Under the pieces are notes generated by a model, which made no database searches, was not told the origin of the DNA, and worked only from the letters and a program-made list of their open reading frames with translations. DNA of 21,572 nucleotides, taken from the NCBI GenBank assembly GCA_003661605.2, contig QMWL02000003.1, positions 1 to 21,572 on the forward strand, given 5' to 3'. Of the stretch, positions 14,856 to 21,572 are shown piece by piece. This stretch comes from an archaeon. Its GTDB lineage: Archaea > Thermoproteota > QMWL01. Position 1 is the first letter of the stretch; every line of letters begins with the position of its first letter. Made by a program: the position numbers and the translations under genes.

Positions 14856-15050
14856 TTGGTACAGGAGTGGGCTTGCAGAAGCTGCAAACACCTAGTCCCT
14901 AGAGGTACCGAACGCTGCCCCTACTGTGGGTCCAGCGATATAGCAACTTCCTATGTGGGGGTAGCGATCGTTCTCAACCCTGACGATTCAGAACTCGCAC
15001 GGTTGTTGGGTGTTAGCGAAAGCGGCAAATACGGGATCCGCATACAGTGA
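14856..15050 (+). CDS. spt4: Transcription elongation factor Spt4 (RpoE'')
   Basis: A 64-residue zinc protein that pairs with Spt5 to keep RNA polymerase clamped on DNA. Zinc ligands are Cys7, Cys10, Cys21 and Cys24. The remainder carries the short VAIVLNPDDSELARLLG and GKYGIRI blocks typical of archaeal Spt4. TTG 14856 starts nine codons after the rpoE1 lysine tail begins to run out, two bases after its stop. Its TGA overlaps the GTG of the next gene (GTGA). Confidence 0.96.
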   Translation: MVQEWACRSCKHLVPRGTERCPYCGSSDIATSYVGVAIVLNPDDSELARLLGVSESGKYGIRIQ

Positions 15051-15571
15051 AAACACGCTACTGGTACCTCGACTCAGAAACTCGGAAAACCCTTCGCAAG
15101 CCTCTCGGACAACTATTCCCCTCCGTTGAGGACGCTTTAGCGACGATACCCAATCCAACCATACTTGCCGCCGTCGGCGACGTAGTAGTAGCTAGCTTAC
15201 TACAGCACGGTGTACAGCCCAAGGTTGCTATCGTCGATTATCGTGTAGCACGCAGACGCGCAGAATCATACCTCATCGACCGAATTCGGCCCGCGTATTC
15301 TCAGCGTATCGCAACGAGAAACCCTGCAGGTACGCTTACTGAACTCGCTATTCACGCCGTTAAGTCCGCCATCAACCGCCCCGAGCCCGTACTCGTAGAA
15401 GTCCGGGGTGAAGAGGACCTACTTCTTATTCCCGTCGTGCTGTACCTCCCTGATAGCAGCGTCGTCCTCTACGGTCAGCCTCAGCAAGGTGTAGTTCTTG
15501 TCCACGTAAATGCGGAGACTCGCGCACGGTTCCAAGACTTTCTCAACTCTATGGAACTAGTCGAAGCATAG
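15047..15571 (+). CDS. GTP-dependent dephospho-CoA kinase (DUF359 family)
   Basis: Catalyses the last step of archaeal CoA synthesis, phosphorylating dephospho-CoA with GTP, as shown for the Thermococcus family member. It is 174 residues and shows the family blocks GDVVVASLLQHGVQPKVAIVD, RNPAGTLTELA, the VRGEEDLLLIP acidic motif and VVLYGQPQQGVVLV. The neighbourhood Spt4-DUF359-S24e-S27ae is conserved across archaea, which is how the family was first noticed. The GTGA overlap fixes the start. A TATA-like box for S24e follows immediately after the stop. Confidence 0.94.
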   Translation: MKTRYWYLDSETRKTLRKPLGQLFPSVEDALATIPNPTILAAVGDVVVASLLQHGVQPKVAIVDYRVARRRAESYLIDRIRPAYSQRIATRNPAGTLTELAIHAVKSAINRPEPVLVEVRGEEDLLLIPVVLYLPDSSVVLYGQPQQGVVLVHVNAETRARFQDFLNSMELVEA

Positions 15572-15577
15572 CTTAAA
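15572..15577 (+). promoter_or_regulatory. Probable TATA box for the S24e operon
   Basis: CTTAAA lies directly after the stop of the dephospho-CoA kinase gene and 31 bases before TTG 15603. The gap is otherwise C-rich and has no Shine-Dalgarno sequence. Confidence 0.45.
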
Positions 15578-15602
15578 TTCCTCACCTGCGCTACCAGCTG
15601 CC

Positions 15603-15923
15603 TTGGAAATCATTGCCAAACGAGAAAACCCCCTCCTAGAGCGCATCGAGATCGAGGCGATAGAACGCGGCTTCACACCTACTCCACCGCGTATTGAAGT
15701 TCGTAAAAAACTCGCAGAACTGCTTAAAGTAGATCCTGAACTTATCATTATCGAAAAAATATCATCTAAACCCGGTCTTCACCGAATTAAGGCCTCCTAC
15801 TATACCAGCAAGGAAGCACTACAACGCATCGTCCACCAACATGTACTTCTACGGCACTTGCCTAAAGAGGAGCGTGCGCGCGTTCTTGAAGGATTAAGAG
15901 AGCAGAAACGACGCAAGAAGTAG
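15603..15923 (+). CDS. rps24e: Ribosomal protein eS24
   Basis: Small-subunit protein of 106 residues. The RENPLLERIEIE opening, the TPTPPRIEVRKKLAELL block and the KPGLHRIKASYYTSKEAL segment match S24e; the C-terminus is a basic helix. TTG 15603 fits the promoter spacing and gives the expected N-terminus. S27ae begins one base after the stop codon, as in other archaea. Confidence 0.96.
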   Translation: MEIIAKRENPLLERIEIEAIERGFTPTPPRIEVRKKLAELLKVDPELIIIEKISSKPGLHRIKASYYTSKEALQRIVHQHVLLRHLPKEERARVLEGLREQKRRKK

Positions 15924-15924
15924 G

Positions 15925-16122
15925 TTGCCCAAGAAGGAACGAGAGAAAAAGGAGAAACGTGGCGTATGGTGCTACTACAAGATCGAAGGCGATAAGTTAG
16001 CTCGCATAAACCGCAAGTGCCCACGCTGCGACAGCTTTATGGCGTTTCACCGCAAGCCTCAACCTCGCTGGTACTGCGGGAAATGCCACTACACAGAGTG
16101 GGTGCGTGAACGCTCTCGTTAG
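15925..16122 (+). CDS. rps27ae: Ribosomal protein eS31 (S27ae), zinc protein
   Basis: The archaeal homologue of the ribosomal half of the eukaryotic ubiquitin-S27a fusion; 65 residues with no ubiquitin domain. Zinc ligands are Cys32, Cys35, Cys51 and Cys54, preceded by a Lys/Glu-rich N-terminus and the WCYYKIEGDK block. TTG 15925 follows the S24e stop after one base. The Kae1 ATG follows its TAG directly. Confidence 0.96.
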   Translation: MPKKEREKKEKRGVWCYYKIEGDKLARINRKCPRCDSFMAFHRKPQPRWYCGKCHYTEWVRERSR

Positions 16123-17112
16123 ATGATCTGCCTTGGGATTGAGTCCAGCGCTAATGACTTCTCCGTCGGAATCGTAGATAGCAACGGTCATGTCCTCTCC
16201 TTAGTAACGAGTAGCTATATTCCTCCGAAGGGAGGAATACACCCTCGAGAAGCGGCACGCCATCACGCGCAATCAGCTCCCACTATTCTGCGGCGAGCGC
16301 TCGAAGAAGCTAGTATTTCCATAAAAGAAGTGGATGTAATCGCTTTCACTCAAGGACCGGGTCTCGGACCTGCTCTCCGAACAGGCGCCACCGTCGCCAG
16401 AACTCTTGCAGCTTACTTCAACAAACCACTTGTTGGAGTAAACCACTGCGTAGCACATGTTGAGATTGGCTGTCTCTTGCTGAACATGAAAAACCCTCTA
16501 ACCGTATATGTATCAGGAGGAAACTCCCTCATTACGCGGTTCGAGGAAGGCTTCTTTCGCGTTTACGGTGAGACCCTCGACATCGCGCTTGGGAATCTTC
16601 TCGACAGCTTTGCTCAACGCGCAGGCCTCCCCTTTCCAGGCGGTCCTGCCGTAGAACGGCTAGCCAAACGCTCCCAGCGCTACATCGAGCTCCCGTATAC
16701 CGTCAAGGGCATGGACCTGTCCTTCTCAGGATTACTCACCCATGCGCTTCGCCTGCTCAAACAAGGTGTTCCTATCGAGGACGTCTGCTACAGCCTACAA
16801 GAAACAGCCTTTGCCATGGTCTGTGAAGTCGCCGAACGAGCCCTTGCACACACGCGTAGCGATGAACTAATGCTTACCGGTGGTGTGGCAGCAAATCAAC
16901 GTCTACAGGAGATGCTGGCTGCTGTAGCTAAAGAACATGGTGCACGGTTCGGTGTTGTCGACCGTCGATTTGCGGTAGATAATGGTGCAATGATCGCATG
17001 GACTGGCTTACTTGCCTATCAGAGTGGAGCCGTAACACCTATCCGCGACAGCCTTGTTAAACCGAGGTGGCGCATCGATCAAGTACCTATACCTTGGAGA
17101 AAGCACGCCTGA
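16123..17112 (+). CDS. kae1: KEOPS catalytic subunit Kae1 (TsaD family)
   Basis: Transfers the threonylcarbamoyl group to A37 of ANN-decoding tRNAs (t6A) within the KEOPS complex; 329 residues, ASKHA fold. The Fe-binding residues match the Pyrococcus enzyme almost by number: His108 and His112 (NHCVAHVEIG) and Asp286 (AVDNGAMIAW). The HPREAARHH block is at 40-48, SGGNS at 131-135, and GGVAANQRL is near 253. Bud32 is not fused but follows as a separate overlapping gene, as in several archaeal lineages. The ATG abuts the S27ae stop. Confidence 0.97.
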   Translation: MICLGIESSANDFSVGIVDSNGHVLSLVTSSYIPPKGGIHPREAARHHAQSAPTILRRALEEASISIKEVDVIAFTQGPGLGPALRTGATVARTLAAYFNKPLVGVNHCVAHVEIGCLLLNMKNPLTVYVSGGNSLITRFEEGFFRVYGETLDIALGNLLDSFAQRAGLPFPGGPAVERLAKRSQRYIELPYTVKGMDLSFSGLLTHALRLLKQGVPIEDVCYSLQETAFAMVCEVAERALAHTRSDELMLTGGVAANQRLQEMLAAVAKEHGARFGVVDRRFAVDNGAMIAWTGLLAYQSGAVTPIRDSLVKPRWRIDQVPIPWRKHA

Positions 17113-17735
17113 TCGCAAGAGGCGCTGAAGCTCACATTTACCTAATCGAGGACTGGCACGGTTTTCGAGCGGTTGCGAAAGTTCGCGTCTCCAAACCCTA
17201 TCGGGTGCGCGAGCTGGATACCATTATCCGCGCGAGGCGCACGAAGCTTGAAGCCTACTTTCTCTACAAGGTAAAACGCTACGGCGTACCTACACCCACT
17301 GTTCTTCACGTAGATTTACACAACGCTACTATCATAATGGAGTACGTAGAGGGAATACTGCTACGCGAGCACCTACTTCGTACACCTGATGAAGACGCTG
17401 TAGAGCAGCTTGGCAGTCTCGCAGCACTCCTCCACACCCACAGCATTGTCCACGGAGATCTCACCACATCCAATGCGATATTCTCCGACGAACAAGTAGT
17501 ACTCTTCGACTTTGGACTTGCAAAGAGTGCTGTTACCGTTGAAGACTTTGGAGTAGACGTACTGTTGTTTAAGCGAAGCTTGCTGAGCGTCCACTTCAAG
17601 TACTTTAACGAACTATTCGAGGCATTTATCAGAGGTTACCAGCGGGTTGCAGGAAAGAACAGGACGAACACCGTTCTTAAGAAGGTCTCCGAGATCGAAA
17701 GAAGAGGACGATATGTCTCACGCGAACTACGGTAA
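17094..17735 (+). CDS. bud32: KEOPS kinase/ATPase Bud32
   Basis: Small atypical protein kinase (RIO-like) that serves Kae1 in t6A synthesis; 213 residues from TTG 17094. Key residues are Lys29 (VAKVR), Glu53 (RTKLEA), the catalytic loop HGDLTTSN with Asp122 and Asn127, and DFG at 139-141. The C-terminal RRGRYV end is also typical. Start choice: GTG 17067 would overlap Kae1 by 46 bases; TTG 17094 overlaps by 19; CTG 17109 would make a CTGA junction but trims the residues before the conserved Gly-Ala-Glu. I favour TTG on frequency in this window. The end overlaps the next gene by 23 bases. Confidence 0.94.
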   Translation: MEKARLIARGAEAHIYLIEDWHGFRAVAKVRVSKPYRVRELDTIIRARRTKLEAYFLYKVKRYGVPTPTVLHVDLHNATIIMEYVEGILLREHLLRTPDEDAVEQLGSLAALLHTHSIVHGDLTTSNAIFSDEQVVLFDFGLAKSAVTVEDFGVDVLLFKRSLLSVHFKYFNELFEAFIRGYQRVAGKNRTNTVLKKVSEIERRGRYVSRELR

Positions 17736-18303
17736 ATCACTTATCTTCGTTACTGGAAACCCTGGAAAAGCGTGGGAGGTAGCCCTTCTTTTACGTCCCT
17801 TTGGCATTGGCATTATACCCAAAAAGCTAGACCTGATCGAAATTCAATCCGACAACCTTGAAGAAATTGTACGACACAAGGCACAGCAAGCGGCAAAGAT
17901 CCTAAAGCAACCTCTCGTTGTAGAAGACTCCGGGTTATTTATTCGCGCGCTCAAAGGCTTTCCTGGTCCCTTCTCTTCTTACGTGCTTCGCACTATTGGA
18001 TGTAGCGGCATCCTGAAGCTAATGGAAGGAGTCCACGATAGAGCCGCCGAGTTTAGAGCAGTTGTTGCATTCATAGATCCTCAGCTTCACGATCCCGTAC
18101 TATTCCACGGCTGCGTCTCTGGTCAAATCGCTCTCCAAGAAGGCGCGCGCATCGCAGGCTTTGGATTTGATCCCATCTTCATTCCAGAGGGATTCACAAA
18201 GCCCTTCTCTGAAATGTCTACCGAGGAAAAGAACCGTGTATCTCACCGTGCACGCGCATTCACCGCTTTCGCACAGTGGTTTCTGCAACGCCGAACCACT
18301 TAA
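17713..18303 (+). CDS. XTP/dITP pyrophosphatase (RdgB/HAM1 family)
   Basis: House-cleaning enzyme that hydrolyses dITP, ITP and XTP to monophosphates; 196 residues, the usual length. The family motifs are FVTGNPGK at 12-19, VEDSGLFIRALKGFPGPFSS at 70-89, and GFGFDPIF followed by SHRARAF near the end. The frame is open upstream to 17647, but ATG 17713, preceded by a GAGGA stretch, puts the first strand at the N-terminus. It overlaps Bud32 by 23 bases. A TATA-like CTTAAG for uS15 spans its stop codon. Confidence 0.95.
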   Translation: MSHANYGKSLIFVTGNPGKAWEVALLLRPFGIGIIPKKLDLIEIQSDNLEEIVRHKAQQAAKILKQPLVVEDSGLFIRALKGFPGPFSSYVLRTIGCSGILKLMEGVHDRAAEFRAVVAFIDPQLHDPVLFHGCVSGQIALQEGARIAGFGFDPIFIPEGFTKPFSEMSTEEKNRVSHRARAFTAFAQWFLQRRTT

Positions 18304-18304
18304 G
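18299..18304 (+). promoter_or_regulatory. Probable TATA box for uS15
   Basis: CTTAAG spans the stop codon of the pyrophosphatase gene and begins 31 bases before TTG 18330. The intervening sequence is GC-rich with no Shine-Dalgarno sequence, so a leaderless mRNA is expected. Confidence 0.45.
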
Positions 18305-18329
18305 TACGCGCACAGGCTGAGCCACCCCG

Positions 18330-18776
18330 TTGGGACGCATTCACGCTAGAAGAAAGGGCAAGTCGGGGTCGAAGCCACGACCCCCAGGTCTACGTCCACC
18401 CATTCAGGTATCCCCGGAGGAAGTTGAGGGGTTGGTTGTCAAGCTTGCTAGGCAAGGCTACTCGCCCTCGATGATCGGGCTTCTACTACGCGATCAGTAT
18501 GCCATCCCTGATGTTCGCGAAATTACTGGAAAGCGGATAACGCAGATACTCGAAGACCACGGTATTAAGTTCGATATCCCAGAGGATCTGGCTAACCTAA
18601 TAAAACGGGCACAGCGCATAAGGAAGCACCTAGAACAGCATCGAAAGGACTACAGCAACAAGCGCGCCTTAATGCTAGTAGAGTCGAAGATTCGGCGTCT
18701 TGCCAAGTATTACAAGCGGATCGGTCGCTTGCCGCCAGATTGGAAGTACGAAACAGCCATAGCCTCGTTCGGGTAG
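18330..18776 (+). CDS. rpsO: Ribosomal protein uS15 (archaeal S15)
   Basis: Small-subunit protein of 148 residues, longer than the bacterial ~89 because archaeal and eukaryotic S15 carry an N-terminal extension. The N-terminus GRIHARRKGKSGSKPRPP is typical. The KLARQGYSPSMIGLLLRDQYAIPDVR segment (shown by its ends KLARQGYSP and YAIPDVR) precedes the classical helical bundle, whose RALMLVESKIRRLAKYYK helix is clear. TTG 18330 gives the family N-terminus. The RecJ start codon lies inside its last 37 bases. Confidence 0.96.
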   Translation: MGRIHARRKGKSGSKPRPPGLRPPIQVSPEEVEGLVVKLARQGYSPSMIGLLLRDQYAIPDVREITGKRITQILEDHGIKFDIPEDLANLIKRAQRIRKHLEQHRKDYSNKRALMLVESKIRRLAKYYKRIGRLPPDWKYETAIASFG

Positions 18777-20221
18777 ACACACCCGATCGAGAGGAACTTT
18801 TCCACCAAGCTGTAGAAATAGCTTCAGGTAAGCTCAAGGATACGCTTTTCTCCGTAAATTCCTTCCTCGTAGTAACGCACGTAGATGCGGATGGAATTGC
18901 TGCTGCTGGGATCTTTGCGAAAATGTTGGAGGAGCACCGTAAGTTCTTCCTGATTCGCAGCATCTTATCGCTCGATACCTCCTTTCTCGAGGAGATCAAA
19001 ACTCTACCCTACGACGCCATAGCGTTTCTAGACCTCGGCAGTGCGATGATACCTGAGATCGAGGAGATACTACCAGACAAGCCCGTTTTCGTACTTGATC
19101 ACCACGCAAGTAGGGGGTCTCCTAAACACGTAGTTGAGGTCAATCCCTATCGCTCCGGCTTTGATGGAGACAAGTGGATTAGCGGCGCAGCTGTCACCTA
19201 CCTTACAATCCGAAGCCTCATAAGTAACCCCTACCGCTTAGCCCCTCTTGCAATCGTAGGCGCACTCGGCGACCTTCAGGACCGCCCCATTAACAAGCTT
19301 CAAGGAATGAATAGAAAGATCGCTAAGGAGGCCGCGCTAAAGGGGTACCTGAAAATATGCGAAGGCATCGTTGTATTCGGTTGGGCACGCCGCCCTGTAG
19401 AGAAAGCGGTTGCTTGTATGTTCTCCCCCTACGTTCCCGGTATATCAGGCGATGAAACCGCCGCTTCCAACCTGCTAATTCGCATAGGTATTCGCTTAGT
19501 AGATGACTCAGGTAGACCGCGCCGACCAGCAGACCTCAGTCCTGTAGAACAACAAGTTCTCGCGCGCGCGTTAGCCGAAAAAATCGCATCTATGAGCGGT
19601 CAGCCAGTAGATGAAAGTGCTTTCTTCGGAGAAAACTATGTGATAACCGAAGAGAACCCTCAGGACCCCACCTATGATGCTAGGGAGTTTTCCTCGCTTC
19701 TAAATGCATGCGGCAAAGGTGGGCGTTCAGATATAGGTATCGCGATCGCGCTAGGGGATCGGGGGCGCTCTTTGGAAGAGGCTTATCGGCTTATGGAACA
19801 ACATCGACAACGAATAGCATCAGCACTCTCCCTGATAACCAATCAGGGACTCTCACGCCAAATTTCGCCTCACCTTTACGTCATTGATGCGGGAAACTTG
19901 ATTGACGAGCGATTAATTAGTAGCGTTGTGTCGATCCTCGCCACTTCAGGACTTTATCCTAAAGACTCGATAGTTGTTGGTCTCGCAGAATACAAGTACC
20001 GCGACCAAGTACTAGTTAAAGTATCAGCTCGCTATGTTTCAGCACCAGGGAAGATGGTGCAACCCAAGCTCCACTTAGGTAGGTTGCTTGGGGAAATTGC
20101 TGAGGCGGTCGGAGGCGTAGGTGGTGGTCATGGTGTCGCAGCGGGTGCATCTTTCGACTCTGGGCATAAACAGAAATTTATCGAGCTCGTCAGACAGAGA
20201 ATTGAAACAGCCCTCGCCTAA
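18740..20221 (+). CDS. recJ: RecJ-like single-stranded-DNA nuclease (DHH/DHHA1 family)
   Basis: Archaeal DHH-family phosphoesterase of 493 residues. Metal motifs are THVDADG at 46-52, LDLG at 97-100, Asp120-His-His122 and VGALGD at 173-178. The DHHA1 substrate-binding motif GGGHGVAAG is at 461-469. Archaeal relatives include the GINS-associated nuclease GAN and RNA exonucleases, so the preferred substrate (DNA or RNA) cannot be fixed from sequence. TTG 18740 is the only start before the first motif that I found and gives a 37-base overlap with uS15. The S15-RecJ-Pcc1 order is shared with other archaea. Confidence 0.93.
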   Translation: MEVRNSHSLVRVDTPDREELFHQAVEIASGKLKDTLFSVNSFLVVTHVDADGIAAAGIFAKMLEEHRKFFLIRSILSLDTSFLEEIKTLPYDAIAFLDLGSAMIPEIEEILPDKPVFVLDHHASRGSPKHVVEVNPYRSGFDGDKWISGAAVTYLTIRSLISNPYRLAPLAIVGALGDLQDRPINKLQGMNRKIAKEAALKGYLKICEGIVVFGWARRPVEKAVACMFSPYVPGISGDETAASNLLIRIGIRLVDDSGRPRRPADLSPVEQQVLARALAEKIASMSGQPVDESAFFGENYVITEENPQDPTYDAREFSSLLNACGKGGRSDIGIAIALGDRGRSLEEAYRLMEQHRQRIASALSLITNQGLSRQISPHLYVIDAGNLIDERLISSVVSILATSGLYPKDSIVVGLAEYKYRDQVLVKVSARYVSAPGKMVQPKLHLGRLLGEIAEAVGGVGGGHGVAAGASFDSGHKQKFIELVRQRIETALA

Positions 20222-20450
20222 ACTACAAGCTCACCTTAGAGTAGAGGCTCTTGAGAGCGCTGTATTCGAAGCAGTACATCCTGATAATCGCACTCTTCCT
20301 GAAGGGTTGTCGATACATGCTCTTCGAAAAGAACAGGTTACAGAGTTCCTTATCGAGTGCACTCGAGGTCTTCGTAGCCTTATTGCAACGCTCGATGACC
20401 TTTTAGAGGCTCTTCAAGTGGCAGAACGGACCCTACGGGCGGTAAAATGA
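20202..20450 (+). CDS. pcc1: KEOPS subunit Pcc1
   Basis: An 82-residue protein that fits Pcc1, the dimerisation subunit of KEOPS that helps bind tRNA. The sequence shows two N-terminal strands, a His-Pro-Asp-Asn turn, a strand ending in a short charged stretch, and the C-terminal helix TLDDLLEALQVAE that carries the family's Thr/Ser-Leu pattern. It has no catalytic motif. TTG 20202 overlaps RecJ by 20 bases; longer forms would run through RecJ. The call rests on size, pattern and the S15-RecJ-Pcc1 context, with Kae1 and Bud32 within 4 kb. Confidence 0.8.
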   Translation: MKQPSPKLQAHLRVEALESAVFEAVHPDNRTLPEGLSIHALRKEQVTEFLIECTRGLRSLIATLDDLLEALQVAERTLRAVK

Positions 20451-21572
20451 AAGTGGATAGAATCAAGACCCAAGGCATCGCCGTCTTTCGAACCAGTACT
20501 GATGCATCTGTAGTTGTAGACGATCTACAGGCTTTCGTCGACCGCATGAACAAGGAAGTCCTTACACGTGGAGTTCCTCAAGACTTGCTAGAGGAAGCTG
20601 CGCAGATTACCGAGTGGCGGGTTGAGGGTGCAGAGATCCGTTTCTTGATCAAGACAGGTCGCCGAGTTCGCGCACATGCTGCTGCACTTCGAATACGAAA
20701 ACAGCTAGCACCGCTACTCGGATCCAAGAGAATCGGTATCCGAGGACTATCCATGCTTCAGTATACCGTTGAAATGACATTCGACTCCCCCCTACCAAGT
20801 AATCTCTCAGAGCGCATTGCTCGCATTAGCTACGTAGTAAAGGTTAATCAGAGAGATGCTACACTACGAGCAGTACTTACTGACCTTCGTGACCGTGATC
20901 TAGAGCGTGGAGTCCCTGACCGTATCGTATCGCTCATAGAAAAATTGGTTATCGAATCAACAGCGCCAGCGCGCCGCCCGACCCCTATCATCATAATGAG
21001 AGGCGCTGAACGACCAATACGCTTCAACAAAGATCCTGCTCAAGTAGCTGTAGAGTTGGGATGGATTAAAGAGTTCCCAGGTCGCGGTCAGTGGATATAC
21101 ACTCCCCCCTTTGCTGAACTTATCTACGCCATCGAAAGCTTACTCATGGAGCACATCGTACGCAAGCTCGGCTTCCAACCCTTCTTCCTACCCAAGCTCA
21201 TCCCTCTCGAAGTGATGAAACGAATGCCCGGCTATCTCACCAGCATACCTGAGGGGATGTATTACGTATGCCCTCCACCACGAGACCCAGAAGCCTTTGC
21301 TCGTTTCAAGGAGCGCGCGTTTGTTGAAGATGAGGTAGATCGCGTTGAACTGCGTAAAGTGCTCAAGGACCCTGATTATGTACTCGCTCCCGCGCAGTGC
21401 GAGCCCTTCTGGCAGTTCCTCGCAGGTGAGGTGTTAGATGTCAACAAGCTTCCCTATCGGTTCTTTGACGCATCAGGATGGACCTATCGCTGGGAGGGTG
21501 GCGGTGTTGAAGGACTGGTTCGCTTACAAGAGTTCAGACGCATAGAACTCGTCTACGTAGGGACTCCCGAGC
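20447..21572 (+). CDS. serS: Type-2 (zinc-dependent, methanogen-type) seryl-tRNA synthetase, 5' part
   Basis: Partial: 375 complete codons, running off the window end. It has an N-terminal tRNA-binding module unlike the coiled coil of ordinary SerRS, then the class II core. The core blocks PGRGQWIYTPPFAELIYAIE, GFQPFFLPKLIP, YYVCPPPRDP, LAPAQCEPFWQF and FFDASGWTYRWEGGG are those of type-2 SerRS. In the Methanosarcina barkeri enzyme the zinc ligands are Cys306, Glu355 and Cys461. Here Cys318 and Glu367 (EFRRIE) have the same 49-residue spacing; the third Cys would lie beyond the window. The ATG forms an ATGA overlap with Pcc1. Confidence 0.93.
   Translation, partial: MKVDRIKTQGIAVFRTSTDASVVVDDLQAFVDRMNKEVLTRGVPQDLLEEAAQITEWRVEGAEIRFLIKTGRRVRAHAAALRIRKQLAPLLGSKRIGIRGLSMLQYTVEMTFDSPLPSNLSERIARISYVVKVNQRDATLRAVLTDLRDRDLERGVPDRIVSLIEKLVIESTAPARRPTPIIIMRGAERPIRFNKDPAQVAVELGWIKEFPGRGQWIYTPPFAELIYAIESLLMEHIVRKLGFQPFFLPKLIPLEVMKRMPGYLTSIPEGMYYVCPPPRDPEAFARFKERAFVEDEVDRVELRKVLKDPDYVLAPAQCEPFWQFLAGEVLDVNKLPYRFFDASGWTYRWEGGGVEGLVRLQEFRRIELVYVGTPE

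Noticed and set aside
17647..17712. Longer N-terminus for the XTP/dITP pyrophosphatase
   Set aside because: It would be read out of frame through conserved Bud32 codons and adds an Arg-rich lead not seen in the family; ATG 17713 fits.

Overview
The window is archaeal. It carries archaeal/eukaryotic-type ribosomal proteins (eL8/L7Ae, eS28, eL24, eS6, eS24, eS31/S27ae), archaeal RNA polymerase subunits (RpoN, RpoE1/Rpb7, Spt4), the initiation factors aIF5B and aIF2-gamma, three KEOPS subunits (Kae1, Bud32, Pcc1), an archaeal mevalonate/isoprenoid set and a zinc-type (type-2) seryl-tRNA synthetase. Thirty complete or partial genes lie on the + strand and none on the - strand. Gaps are at most about 50 bases, so there is no gene-free stretch over 300 bases. 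I see no mobile element, CRISPR array, tRNA or rRNA. I cannot name the lineage. The type-2 SerRS was first described in methanogens, whereas the unfused Kae1 and Bud32 and the heavy use of UUG starts are not diagnostic of any group.

Region 1 (1-7316) is a well-known archaeal superoperon: uL13 (3' end only), uS9, RpoN, enolase, uS2, a MEMO-family protein, then mevalonate kinase, isopentenyl phosphate kinase, type-2 IPP isomerase and geranylgeranyl diphosphate synthase. The last four supply IPP, DMAPP and GGPP for archaeal ether lipids. Compared with the order I remember from methanogens, RpoK (between RpoN and enolase) and RNase J (between isomerase and IdsA) are absent. GltX (7350-9071) follows behind its own promoter-like box.

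Region 2 (9124-17112) is translation and transcription machinery: L7Ae-S28e-L24e-NDK-aIF5B, then S6e-aIF2gamma-PIN nuclease, then RpoE1-Spt4-dephospho-CoA kinase, then S24e-S27ae-Kae1. Region 3 (17094-21572) is Bud32, a house-cleaning XTP/dITP pyrophosphatase, uS15, a RecJ/DHH nuclease, Pcc1 and the first 375 codons of type-2 SerRS, which runs off the end. Kae1, Bud32 and Pcc1 together would make the t6A tRNA-modification complex.

Expression signals are consistent. Within runs, genes overlap by 4 bases (NTGA) or a little more. Almost every gap of 25-45 bases holds an AT-rich box whose start lies 26-31 bases before the next start codon, which predicts leaderless mRNAs. L7Ae is the exception, with a perfect Shine-Dalgarno sequence. 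UUG is the commonest start codon in my assignments (13 of 30, against 11 AUG and 6 GUG). The window is mostly ordinary, highly conserved archaeal housekeeping DNA. I did not find a new defence or mobile system. The points worth a second look are small departures from conserved families and the translation-start architecture.
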